NCBI GenBank assembly: GCA_920105625.2
Contig: OV050030.1
Span: 425,820,240-425,884,239, forward strand
Source of the DNA: Clusia tigrina
Taxonomy: Eukaryota; Arthropoda; Insecta; Diptera; Clusiidae
Length of the DNA stretch: 64,000 nt
Direction of reading: 5' to 3'
Of this stretch, positions 50,840 through 62,815 are shown piece by piece; the stretch's first letter is position 1, and the number at the start of each line of letters is the position of its first letter. The position numbers were made by a program, and so were the translations under genes. The notes beneath the pieces are model-generated. The model worked only from the letters and a program-made list of their open reading frames with translations, was not told the origin of the DNA and did no database searches.

Positions 50840-53800
50840 ATGGGGGAAATATATAGCGACTTCCAGAACTCACAGATCACAGATCCCAGATTTATAGCTT
50901 GAGAGATTAATGAAAGAAATTTGAGGTGAACCGTTATAGTGGGTTTATAAAGCCGTATATATAGAAATTGGTCTACCACAGACTCATAATACTCAGCTAT
51001 ACTCATGACTTTAGCCTCATATAAAATTGTTGAACAAAATTAGATGCGATCGACATTAGCATGAAGGATAACATAAAATGGGCACAATCACCTCTTGAGG
51101 GCCATAACTACTGAAGCTCTACCCACCTATAATCTAATCTAAAGCCTTGTCTATATTTTGCGGTGCTGTATTGGTTATAGCGGCCTTTTAGATTAGGTGG
51201 GTGAGGTCTGTTAGGGAGCTGACTTTTAGCGATTTTTAATTTTTTGTTCGACCTCAAGACTGAAATTTGACGTGAGGCCACTACGAAGCATTGCAGATGG
51301 ATGAGTGAATGTCTGACGATCGTCATGCATATATATAAAATGGGCTTTGATATTTAACTTTTCAAGCCACACATTCGGGAGATATCAGTGACCAAACACA
51401 TGCAGGATTCCTCAAAAATATAAATCCTTGCCCTCAATATATGATTTGTCACTCCCAATTAGAAATTTATGTGGCAAATTTTTCTACATGATGTTGGCGT
51501 AGGGTACCTCGCAGTCGATCTAACTAGACTTCGGCATTCTTTACCAGTTTTGTTATCGGTCAAATGCAATACTGGAATTTTTAAGTTGTTGCTGGTTCAG
51601 ACCAGACGAGATTTCATTAAAAAGTAATTAATTAAATGTGTGCACAACATTTCTCTGTAAACGCACGGAGAGAGGTCAACTCAAGAGAATGGAAATAATC
51701 AAAACACACAAGGAAAAATCGGTCAAATCCGAAATTGAATTCGTTGCACGAATCAGGTACTATTCCACGCAAGGATGCTTGTCGGCTTCTCACTTATTTT
51801 TGTGGCAATTCCGCTCTTCAATATTAAAGTAAGTAAACAACTTTGTTCCAGAATCAATTCCAATCTACAGACTGAAATAAATCTTGGCCGTCGAAGGTAA
51901 CCGCACAATTTTCACCGCCACAAAATGTTCCACGAACAGCGCTCTACAGCATGACCAATTTCCCAGCCATCACCACCCATATCCCAGCCATCACCACCCA
52001 CCATTCCAACTGCACTTTCTTGAACTGCATTAGCCCAATTGGACTCATCACTCCTCCCACTTAATTAGTGTCACGTGCCTGTCTGCATTTCCTTGCTGCC
52101 TAGTAATTATGTACGCTTAGTTGTGATTGTCGCTTGGCTAGCTGACACGTGAGGCGGCTCCTCCATCCTTGTGCAAGGCCTGACGTCAGCACTTCTACCA
52201 TTTGGCTTGGTCGTCTGTACGTAAATATACGAAAACGTGACTCCCACATGTGCATCTGCGTACACATTTCATTTCATACCGTTGATATCGCTTTCAGCCC
52301 CTGCTTGCCAGCGCAGGTGCTGGACACATTCTATTTGTAGCCTTTCCGGCGTGATGACTTCGGGGAATTCACTTGAAATAGAAATTGAACATTGCAATTA
52401 TTGTTTGGTCGTTTCCTATTATTAAACGCTCGAGCAGCGTCAGCGTCAGCGTCAGCTTGGTCACATGAATTATGGATTAATTTCGCTGAGCACGTCAGCA
52501 CACTTTATTGAAGATAATGACTGGATTTGGATATGCTTGGAATAGCAGATGCCCAGGAGTAGAGAGAAAATGATAGTTTTTAGATTTATTCCATTATGAT
52601 TTTGGTAATACTTCTTAAGTAGATCTGAGGTCTCTAGCCATTTTATCTAGCTACCTAAGTAGATTCCGAAAGGTGAGAAGCCTCTTTGGTGATGCCAAAG
52701 AGTGTTCATCTTTGGCGATTAAAAGCAAACGGCATTCACGGAGGAAATGCTCTAGTCCAAGAAGATGCAGCCCTGCAATGTCGTTGTGTTCTGTGAGAAT
52801 ATCTGTAAGTCATCTACAGTCCCTTCTTTAAACGGAATACAGCTGTCCTTCTTTTAAGGGGGTAAATGGAATACAGCTGTCCTTCTTTTAAGGGGGTCAG
52901 CCGGATGCAGATACCCTTCTTTTAAGTGGGTCAGCCGAATGTAGATGCCCTTGTTTTAAGGGGCTAACCGGGATACAGAGGTCCTATCCAACATTTCAGA
53001 CTTTGGTTTGATCCTATCGGAGTGGCATTTTGTCTATTGATTCAATCAACTCAATTGTTAGCAGGAATTTTACCTTACATGCAAGCACTCTGGTCCCAAT
53101 ATACTAGTCTCTGTGTTACTTCATCAGGGACGTTGTCTCCCAACACTCCCTAGTGGGAAAAAACAGGCATCAGATTCTCTAGATAAGCTCTTAAAAAATG
53201 TTGGATATGTTCTTTATTTAGGAACTACCTTGGATGAAGTGATGGGGTTGTATAAGTCTAGATGCATATAGTTCCACATTTCCATTCACAACTTTAAGAA
53301 TAGATCGAACTACCTTGCATGATGTGAACGGGTTGTATGAAGCCTTAAGTCTGGGAGGAAATGATTCGACACTTCACTTTAAGAATATCTCAATTCGAAA
53401 AACGAAGCTAAGTCCTTCTGCGGTTACTTGGAAATTTGTTTAATGAATGGAATTATTTGGATGAAGCCTTCACGGATCTTTAGCTGCCAATCCTAAGGAA
53501 GTCATCCTTATTCAGAATAGAACTACGGGATACTTTGGAGTGTTGCCATATACTTAAGCACGAGTTGGAGATAAATTTGCGTGGAACTTTTTAAACTACA
53601 TCTGAATATGATTTCCTGATCTTTGATAAGCCCAACAAAAAAGTTAACGAAACTGATAAAATTCTATGAAAATTATTTAAAATAGATTCGTTTATTTTAC
53701 GAGGATTGTAAAAGAATATTACTTAAAAATAACAGTTCCAAGTATTCGAATAAATTTTGATCGCCATGGTAACAAACAATTTAGTTCAATTGCTCACCAT

Positions 53801-53859
53801 ATTCCAGGTTATGTGGGGTTCACATTGATTTGCACTGATTTCCGCAATCACGCCCAACT
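50840..53859. other. Intergenic region between OBP and UGT genes
   Basis: No gene recognised in 3 kb. Short local repeats: CCAGCCATCACCACCCA twice (about 51963-52000), CAGCGT triplets (about 52435-52455), and a degenerate tandem repeat at 52817-52985. Frames up to 81 codons lack family features. Confidence 0.55.
52817..52985. repeat. Degenerate ~35-bp tandem repeat, 4-5 copies
   Basis: Copies share the core ATACAGCTGTCCTTCTTTTA followed by AGGGGGT; later copies drift to GATGCAGATACCC and GATACAGAGGTCC. Confidence 0.75.
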
Positions 53860-55825
53860 TCAGTTCAATTTTGAATACATTTTCTGGACTTGCCTCTGCC
53901 TCCACATCAAATACATCGCATAATAAGCGATCAGCAATACGCCCACAAACAACAAACTAGCTCCAAAATAGAATATGAACAAATCGAAGAGGTGCAATTG
54001 GTTCGATGGTATGCCCACACCTAGGGTCTTCAGGTGGTCGCCGCCGTTGTGCCGCAGCACATAGTCAACCCAATACATGCACGTCTCCAGAGCGCCTAGG
54101 GGGCGATCCCGAAACACTCTGGACACCTGCCGTATAGCAATGGGATAAGTACCGTCATGCATGAGAGCTGCCAAGGCCCACGTCAGTGAGGTTTCCGTGA
54201 GGTTTGCGTGGTCTATTTTAAGGCCCACACCCAGACGCTCGGCCAGTTGCATGTTTTCAATCTCATTGCGGAACATCGGTATGCCCAACATGGGCACATG
54301 CCGCACGATGCCCTCCTGCAGGCTAAGCAGATCACCATTCATCACGAACACCTTGACATGTGGATGCGCCAGGATATCAGTTTGCGGCACCATATGCTGT
54401 ATCAGCACATTTTTGGGCAAATCCTTAAGAGTCTGCACATCGTGGCAGGTCCACAGTACGCGCTCCTTGCCGTTAGCGAAGATCGTGAACAGTGTTTTCA
54501 GCACCTCCTTTGGCACTTCGCCGCAGAGCTGCTCATTGCCCAGGTTAACATAAATGACACCACTGCGTGCCTCGTCCAAATAGCGTCGTATGTGCCAGGG
54601 TAATTCACGGGGCGGACGTATGTGCAACCCACCGGCAGGAATTATGTTTTGCAGCAGAGGACCTGGTGTGGCCAGCGGCACATGATTGTTGCGCAGGAGC
54701 ACGGCCAGGTTGGAGTACAGTTCTGGAACAGTGGGTGCAGGGCCTACGGAGAGATGAATTGGAAGTGTATTAAGTAAGGTGGTTAGTAATGACGTCTTGA
54801 GATGCAATATATAAGCCGAGCAGAAATCTGACCATGAATGCGAGTGGAAAGTCTCTGTTCTCAGGCGGAGTCTGAGGGACATTCCGGATAATTTTCAATT
54901 TTAAATTATTCGGTAGCTTTCTACTAAGCACCTGGCATCTGCATTTGAATGACCAACCTTTGAAATGCGCAAAATGCTTCTTGATAAGTGCCTCCTGCTC
55001 AGCGAAATTGTGTTTCGCAAACAGCTTCCTTCTGGCCATGCAGTTGCGTATGTTCGCCAAGCGTGTCCAAAACCCGTCAAGCGGCGAGTAAGTTTCGAAA
55101 TCGATGGGCGAACATGCCGCGGGCACCATCGTCTCCTGCACGTGCTGCATGTAGTGCTCGAAATTCGTGCTCACGATGCCGATGGTGGGCTTACGGTGCA
55201 CGTGTCCCAGAGCCAGCAGCGCTTCCGTGTAGAATAAATCAACAATTATCAAATCATAATCGAATTCGTCTGGCGGCAAGTGCAGCAGAGACTGCACCAC
55301 TGTGTGCGACATGAAGTAGTCCACTGCGGCAGCACCGGCGGAGGCAAGCGACTTTTGCAGCGACCCAGCTGGCAGTTGACTCAATTTGACGAGATCTCCT
55401 CGCATGCCGGCTACGGTTTGTACTACGGAAGAGTTATTGGTAGGCGTGTCAATTATCATTTACCGTTGCACTCACGTTTACTCCAGAAGGGAAATTCCGG
55501 TTCCACAATGAACTCCTGTAAATTGTCCACTTGCTCACCCAGTCGGTGGCTACTGTAGACGGTCACCTGCAAGTGTGGAGGAATTTAATGCAAACAAAAA
55601 TTGAAGCGCACTCAGCGTTAAATCTAATCAATTGAATTGAAATCAATCAAACCAACTCACGTTGTACTCCCTGCGGGCCAGTTCCAGCATGACGCTCCTC
55701 ATCACAGCGAAATGGCTCTCGCTCGGATGCGCAAACAGACCGAGTATTCTGGTCGCATTCACAGCAGTTGGAGGCCTTGAGAATGCGTATATTACGGCCA
55801 AAATTGGCAATAAAATTTCGTTCAT
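53860..55825 (-). CDS. UDP-glycosyltransferase (insect UGT), 4 exons, altered signature
   Basis: Membrane-bound ER enzyme family that transfers sugar from a UDP-sugar to small lipophilic molecules. Exons (minus): 55825-55661, 55566-55476, 55422-54958, 54743-53860; 534 residues in phase. Signal peptide at residues 1-24; catalytic histidine in AHPSESHF (H38); acceptor domain to about 260; donor domain with IPAGGLHI and YVNLGN, and the signature block near 374-400. The C-terminal membrane helix LFIFYFGASLLFVGVLLIAY is followed by a short cytosolic tail. Odd: the usual HGG of the UDP-sugar signature reads NGD (376-378, FVMNGDLLSLQE) and the DQ pair is replaced by NE, so sugar binding may be changed or lost although the frame is intact. 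Confidence 0.88.
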
Positions 55826-55839
55826 ATTCCGCTGGTTGA

Positions 55840-56148
55840 GAACACAGCGTCAAAGAGTGCGTGAGCGAAATAGAGAGAGAGAGAGGGGGGTGAGTTTGCG
55901 TGAAAGAGAAGCCGAAAACGAAAAAGAAATAAACACAATTTTTGAAATGAATTTCAAATTAAAAGCATACGCATTGCCAACTGGGCCAAGCAATCCTAGC
56001 CAGATACTCGATACGCCGCACAACAACAACAACAGCAACGACATTATGAGTAGCAACAATATTAGATATGCCGTAAATAAGTTTTCCCCCAGCAGACAAT
56101 CACAAAAAAAAAAGAAAGGAAAAAAGAAGAACTCCCTTTGTGGACTCT
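55840..56148. other. Upstream region of UGT gene
   Basis: Contains a GA run (AGAGAGAGAGAG at about 55871-55885), a common fly promoter-proximal motif, and CAACAACAACAACAGCAAC near 56021-56040. No coding call is made. Confidence 0.4.
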
Positions 56149-56520
56149 TTACTTGTTCGTCCACTTTTGTATTGGAAATTTTTCCATTTCGTTACCAGGA
56201 CGCTCTGCCGCTGCCTCCGCTATGATTGCAATTTGAAATTTCAATAAATTTTTACACAATTCTGGCACTTTTATCTGGGTCAAGAGATGTACGGCTTCTT
56301 TGTCATACACAATTTTAGGTGTCGAAGTGTGCGTGGAGGAGCGGGAGCTCTCCACAATTGCCGTTGCGCATAAATTGAAGCGTGTCAGCAGAGGCGTTTG
56401 CGAATACCCTGCAGTCAATATTCCCAAAAATAAAACTGTTGCAAAAGTAATTGTTTGGGTTGTAGTTGCCAACCAGCATAGACGCTTTGAAAGAGGAGTT
56501 GCAAGACTGGTGTCCTCCAT
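56149..56520 (-). CDS. Hypothetical small protein, possibly not a gene
   Basis: Open frame of 123 residues from ATG 56520. A hydrophobic segment (about residues 25-42, TFATVLFLGILTAGY) after 24 polar residues could be a signal anchor. The rest is polar (EAVHLLTQIKVPELCKNLLK) with two cysteines. No family is recognised. Frame length alone is weak evidence; it lies on the same strand as the UGT gene, 320 bp upstream. Confidence 0.25.
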   Translation of the reverse strand: MEDTSLATPLSKRLCWLATTTQTITFATVLFLGILTAGYSQTPLLTRFNLCATAIVESSRSSTHTSTPKIVYDKEAVHLLTQIKVPELCKNLLKFQIAIIAEAAAERPGNEMEKFPIQKWTNK

Positions 56521-56698
56521 GATGATGGTGATTCTTTTGAAATATATCAATGTATTAAATATACAGTCTTTCACATCAGATGAAAATATTGACCAATCCA
56601 TTTATCTGGTAGGAATTTATTGATATCTTTTTTCTATATTGGCTTTTCTACTGGACGCAAAGTAAGGTATCTGCACCCTAAAAAGGAGCGTGGTATTT

Positions 56699-56886
56699 GG
56701 AATTCATTGAATACTCCTTTGATTAGCTTGTGAAATAGCAAGTAACCTTACTACCCAAATATAGAGAGTTGTCTCCTGAATTCATTGAATACTCCTTTGC
56801 TTAGCTTGTGAAATAGCAAGTAAGTAACCTGTACCCAAATTTAGAGAGTTGTACCATGAATTCATTGAATAACCCGTTCACTTGTG
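56699..56886. repeat. ~80-bp tandem repeat, 2.5 copies
   Basis: Units begin TGAATTCATTGAATACTCCT and contain AGCTTGTGAAATAGCAAGTA and AGAGAGTTGT; the third copy is partial. Confidence 0.85.
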
Positions 56887-56889
56887 AAA

Positions 56890-59800
56890 TTCTGGAATGC
56901 AATTAAATTCAGTTAAATATTTCTTAATATTGAATTATTGTTAAAATAAACTTTGTGTTTAATTGTCACACAAAAGACTTTAGTTGACTTGGCACAATCC
57001 ATTAATACGAACTAATAGCAACTACTGATTTTCCTAAGATTAACAAGAATTAACCGGCATCTTCTGGAACAAACCGAGGGCGACCTTCAATAAGTAGATG
57101 GAAAAATAGCTTCAGGGAACCAGTTGTTTGTGGCTAAAAAATCCAAAACTTAATTTCAATTCGAGCTCTAACTAGAATGATAAAATGCCTTCATGTGTTC
57201 TTCACGGTATTCCATACAATTCCTTCAGCAATATTGAGTTCGGGGACACTATTCAATTGTTATAGAATCCACTTTGGCTTAATCAACTGTTCTTTAACCC
57301 GCTAAGTAGTGGTCGAAGGTGCTGGTCGTAGGTATTGTGACGGTGGAAGGTATTGTGCTGATTGCAAGTATAGAGTAATCCTCCGAGAGGCAGCTGGACA
57401 ACCTTCAAGATTAAATTCTGAATTTATGCTTCGTCCGATACTCTGCAGGGCAGGCGTGGCCGAAATTTATTTAATGCTCTACTTAGATACGTTGGTGCTA
57501 CTCATTGCTGCAGTGGGCATGAAGATCAGAGCTTTTCCTTAAGCTGCGTAGCCGACATTTCCCAGTAATTCCAAGCGGAATTAATACCCGGCAAATTGAG
57601 AGCTCCAAACGTTTAAAAGTGAAGAATATAAATACGAAATATCGACTCGACTCTGCTTTGCTTTTCAGTTGTCAAATAATTGTTTAGCATTTTAGTGAAG
57701 ATTTCCTTGGTGTTCCTCTCCACACGCTCAAGAGTCCAAAATGAAGAAAACTGACACGGCTTTGATGCCGGAACACATATTTGCCCTCCCCTCACTTTCT
57801 TCACCAAGAGGGCAACGGGGCTCTTATCTGACGGCAGAATACCGCGTGTACATTAATATTTAGAAATGAATTCAGTAATTTACCATTTTTATAAACGAAT
57901 TTCACACTTCACACTTTTGAATGAATTTTGTTCTGGTTGTTTTTGTTGTAAGTTCATTGAATGCTTTTCACATTTACGCTGAGTACAGCTTCGCTTTCTT
58001 GCCCTTCACAAACACTTTCAATATATTTATCTCCTTTTGTTTTTGCTTTAATTTCATAAATATTCTAATTTTAAATATTCTCCATTGCTCACATCTGCCG
58101 GATCAACCACACAACTGTTGCTCTGCCCCTGCCTGGAATACTGATTTAATGAGTCGTCGGGGCTTGCTCTGGACTCGGACGTTTGGTTGTGTGTGTGAGT
58201 GTGTGTACATCAACATAATAATCTAATGTGAAATTACGTACGGCCACACATGTCCACGCAGATCTCTCAGTATGGTTCTCTTTAGCGGCAACTTGTGCTC
58301 TCATTTCCATGCACTTGCTTCGCGCTCCCCTTAATGCACTCTCTACGAACGCGATTAATTAACGATTGCTGCATGGGGAAGTCAGATCGTGCGACGATTT
58401 ACTTGCTTGGCAGTCTCACACAAAGAAAACCCTGTAAAAGGCTGGTTGAATGAAATTGAAGGAGCTTGCATTCTTATAATTCATTCAAAAAGTCTCTTTT
58501 TTGTGAGTAAGCATTTTTTAAAACGTTTTCTTTGTTGAATTTTGGAATCATGATATATCAGTAGCTTAGACAAATACGAGATTATTTGACCTTTCAACAT
58601 TTTTAATCAAAATAACCATGAATAAAACAATACGGAAGAACTAAACTCGCCGGGTAGCAGGAGAACAAACATAATTCGGAAGTTGCTGGAATAGAAGCGG
58701 AGGCAAATCCACCTTGCTTCTTGCATGAGCAGAATTATTCAAAACAAATACGAGTACTAACTTATTCTGAGACACGAAAAAAACAATAAAAAACTGCAAT
58801 TAACATATGTTTTCGATGCCATTGTAGAAATAATGTATTAATCTAATGGTTGGAACAGCTGCTTGTGCCAAAAATACACAGCAATTTCGGCAACGAATTC
58901 TCGAATGTCGACCTGAGGCTAATCACAGTTTTATATCACTTTATGCCATCTGTGGTAGAATAAAAAGTGTGTAGCAAATATGAGGTAGTTCTCAGGCATT
59001 TGGAGTATATTCGCATATATGCATTTAAATATGGCGGTGATATCAACATTTAATACGAATTGGGCACTATCAAAATATTTTGACAATCATTGCATATGTG
59101 TGAGTTCGTGTGTTTTTGACGCTTACCGCACACTCCTAAGACTAAGCCAATATTAGCCACCACTGATAATTATCAGATTGTAATTTGACCCTAAAAGTAT
59201 GCAGCAATAGTTTATGTGGTATTCTATTCTATTCGTAGTGTAGAATGTATTCACCCCGAACTTTCTACTCGTAAAACAATGCAGAGACGTTTTGAACAAT
59301 GCTCTAGATTCTTCTCGAAACGTCTTTCGAAGTGTGGGGGAATGTTCTAGAATTTGCTAGTCCAACACAATATGTGTAAATAAAATTCAACAGAAAGTCG
59401 AACAGTGATAATAGCAGTGTGCACATCGAGAAGTGACAATAGCAGTAATAAAATAAATAAAGTTCAAAATAAATAAATATATAAATAAGTTGCAAATTTA
59501 AGCTTAAGATAAAGTATTAATTGTAATAATTAAATAAATTTAAATTAAATTAAAAAAATTAAATAAATCAATTTAACCAAACGCTTGTATCCACGCAAAC
59601 TCTTGCTCTAAATGCATAATCCAGCGTTACGAATTTGAGTATTGAGTATTGTCAGGAGGATAATTTATACTAACTGTCAATATTCGAATTCGTACTGCTG
59701 GATTGTGTAGTAGTCAAACAATTCTTTGTATAAATTAACTTTATTACCGCAATTCACACTCTTAATCTTAGGCTTAAATTTTACTTTTAATATAGTTTTG

Positions 59801-60085
59801 TACTTTATTTATTTATTCATTTAATCACTTTATTACTTTTTAATACCGTTCCTGTTACTGTAGAAATTCACGATGTACACACTGCTACGATCACTGTTCA
59901 ACTGTGTCGACTGTGGCTTACATACCCCTCGTGAGAACTAGAACGAATAGAGGATACCCATAAAATATTGCATAATTTTAGGATCTTATTTGTGTTTCAA
60001 TGTGGATTCCAAGCGTGTGTGCCAAGCTTACGTGTTCCTCTGCCTCGAAGCTTGGAGTTTCCGAGCTTATCATTTCTGTTAACTA
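56890..60085. other. Gene-poor region
   Basis: Nothing coding is recognised. Contains low-complexity AT stretches (59440-59580) and a local sequence ATTGAGTATTGTCAGG flanked by inverted TACGAATT/AATTCGTA-type motifs near 59627-59695 that may belong to a mobile element not identified. Confidence 0.45.
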
Positions 60086-60245
60086 TGTGATACGATTTGC
60101 TCCTTTTCCTTAAAATTCACAGTTTATAATTTCCCCAAATATATCGTGATAGGATTTGCTCCTTTACCTTAATATGCACAGTTTATAATTTACCCAAATA
60201 TGTGCGATACGATACGATTTGTTCCTTTACCTTAAAATTTCAATA
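60086..60245. repeat. ~60-bp tandem repeat, 3 imperfect copies
   Basis: Shared core GATTTGCTCCTTTACCTTAA followed by CACAGTTTATAATTTACCC AAAT, three times with small indels. Confidence 0.8.
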
Positions 60246-62399
60246 CCAAATTCAATGATTGCATGAGCATTTTTAATAGCAATATATTGCTTTATAAGAG
60301 AAGCCTTGAATGCCATTTAAAAGCTTCTCCCATCACTACCAAAAATTGTGAGGGGCCTGTGTGTCCTTTCGAAGGAATTGTAATTAAAAATTTTAATTGC
60401 AAAGCGGCAGGCGACTTTAAATGTTTGGGCTTCGGAGAACTCGAAGGTGGCATTGCGAAAGTGGAACAATATCCCATTAGAGTACATTACGGCCCAACAG
60501 AACGGCCTTCGAAGTGGAATGAAAATTTGAAAATTTGTCTCCAAATCCAAAATTGAAGACTTCCAGAGCTTGGCCCACTTGGCCAAATGTTGGCAGCACA
60601 TGTTGCCAAAAAGGATGCGCTGTACGTTGGAGTGTCGAATGCACCGAAATAACGGCAAACAAACATTTAAAATTGATTGTTTCACTGTGCACACTCAGTC
60701 AAGCTCAGTGATTAACGATTTTGTGCGCTGGATGCACAGAGCTGCGTAATATTTGCACAGCGTTTCCAGGCAGCGAAAAAATTGCCGACTGACCTATTTT
60801 TAACTCAATTGGCAACTGTTGCGCACTCAGCCAGATCGAAGGAGTTCGCTCACAAAGGACCCAGCGCTGGCACGTTTCAGTGCGGAGCGTCTGAGCCCTT
60901 CAGTACAGTGAACACGCCACGGCGAGCACATACGTGCTGGGCCAATATTGATTTTCCTGTATGGGAGTACGTAATTAAAAGCGAAATTTTACATATTTGC
61001 GTTGTATAATTTGCGAGCACAATGCGCGGCAGACATGCGAGCATGTGAAAAGGTGCGTCGTCGTGCTGGTGATGATGGATGAGTGCGAGGTTTCACAAGG
61101 AAGCTGGGCACTTTGTTATTAAGTTGAATTTGGTTTTTTTCAGTTTTGGGTTCAGCTTCGCTGCTTGATGCTCAAAGCAGATGACAAGTTTAAATATAGG
61201 AGAACTTTGAACTTCTTTTTAATGAATAGTTACCGGAATATAATGGGAAAATTTGGTTCGTGAAGATGAGCGGTGGATTTAACGCGAACCAGTGTTCAAA
61301 AAAGACGAAAATATGTGTGTATAAAGTAACTAAGAATATTCTAAAATAGCATAAGGAGAGCATTTCAGACGCACATCTGAAGATGCTCCAAGATGGCATC
61401 TGTTAAGATGGAAATTAGGTGAGTGTGATTGTGTAGAACAGCGATTCCCAGGTTTAGACTTGGTCAGATCTTTATATTAACAACAAGAAGGTACTGCGTT
61501 CTTACAATAATGACTTCCAGAATAACTTGGTTTATTGCTCAAAGCTCCTCTTTATCAACGCTCTTATGCTATATTTGTGTCCAACTGTTGGCATCTGTTA
61601 ATTTTGACTTTTTCTGCTCCCTGGCAGAGGCGTTCCTTGTGCTTGGGATTGTGTTTGTTAGAAGACTGCGGTGCTATATTTTTGTGGGCATCGCTGGTTT
61701 CGCAAATAATGATATGCAAATGTATGTTCCTCAAACTTAATTCTTTATCAAAGTCAAAAACGACTCAAGAACTATTTCGCTGACTCTTTAAAACCATCGC
61801 GCTCATTCTACAATGGCGCTGCCTAAAACTCTGCTATTCTGTTTGATGTGGTTTCCAGGAAATTTATTTACAGTCGCAGTAAAATTCTAACCATGCCACT
61901 TAAAATTATAGCCCACTTTTGGGGTGCATCTGCATTGTCTGTGAGACGACATGGAAATTCGTTTACTCTTTGAGGATGCTGTCAATGAATCCAGTTGGTG
62001 CTCGAGTATCACAATTTAGAATGGAGTTCTTTATTCTTAGTAAAATGGTGTGAATGATTCGAAGATCTAATTTCGTCTTGGAGACAATATTTCGCTATTA
62101 AAGGGAAGCTCAATTTTAATTGACAATAACTAAGAATTTACTAAATTCCAGAACACTAATGAACATCTTTAAACAGCCGTTGAAAATGTACCATCAGCTG
62201 ATCGGATGCTTCTGAAGCCACACTGCAATTCACGTAAAGCGGCTGCTAATAGGGATCTGCTGGCATAGAGGATATTTTACAGGAAGTTACTTAAAGTTAT
62301 TTCCTGAAAAAAAGTAGGCTGATAACTTAGCAAGAAAGGCTACAGACTCTCCTTTCAACGGCCCTGAACCCTTCTGTGGACTATCATCCAATACCATTG
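60246..62399. other. Intergenic, no gene recognised
   Basis: Two plus-strand frames of about 100 codons (60263-60556 and 61429-61740) have no recognisable domain or splice context. I leave them uncalled. Confidence 0.45.
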
Positions 62400-62815
62400 G
62401 AGGTCTGCTGAAGAAGTGTACAGATGCAAAAAGCAGTCAAACCTGGAAAACTCTTCCGGGATTAAGACAGTCCAAAGCTCTTCTGGGAGATTTGAATCCT
62501 AAAAGATCGAAGGAGTTAATAAATATGCCTCGGAGTAAATTGAGAATAATCACAGGCATTTTAAGCGGACATTGTAGACTCAACTACCATTTGAACAAGT
62601 TGGGTATATCTTCAGATGCCATCTGTCGATTCTGTGGAGAAAGTGACGATACCTGCACCTGATCACAGACTGCGGACCATTGGCACACAAAACACTCAGG
62701 TGTTTTGGAGAATATATCTTAGATATGAGCAAGATTCCTCAATTTGATTCCTCCAAAATATATGAATTCCTATCGGAAATTAACCAGACAGAAGATCTGT
62801 AGATGAGACTATCCT
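62400..62815 (+). pseudogene. 3' end of a non-LTR retrotransposon ORF2 (R1/LOA-like)
   Basis: Reads LPGLRQSKALLGDLNPKRSK, then SKLRIITGILSGHCRLNYHL, NKLGISSDAICRFCGE, a frameshift at about 62650 (three bases of the ETSLH block missing), then LITDCGPLAHKT and CFGEYILDMSKIPQFDSSKI to a stop at 62802. The GHC-HL-LG-C-x2-C order is the C-terminal region of RNase H-containing non-LTR elements. Confidence 0.7.

Noticed and set aside
55850..56164. 104-codon minus frame rich in Phe/Leu/Ser
   Set aside because: Built from A-rich, GA and CAA simple repeats read in reverse.
60263..60556. 97-codon plus frame
   Set aside because: No domain, no splice or promoter context; frame length is within chance.
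61429..61740. 103-codon hydrophobic frame
   Set aside because: Hydrophobicity follows from T-rich DNA; no supporting features.
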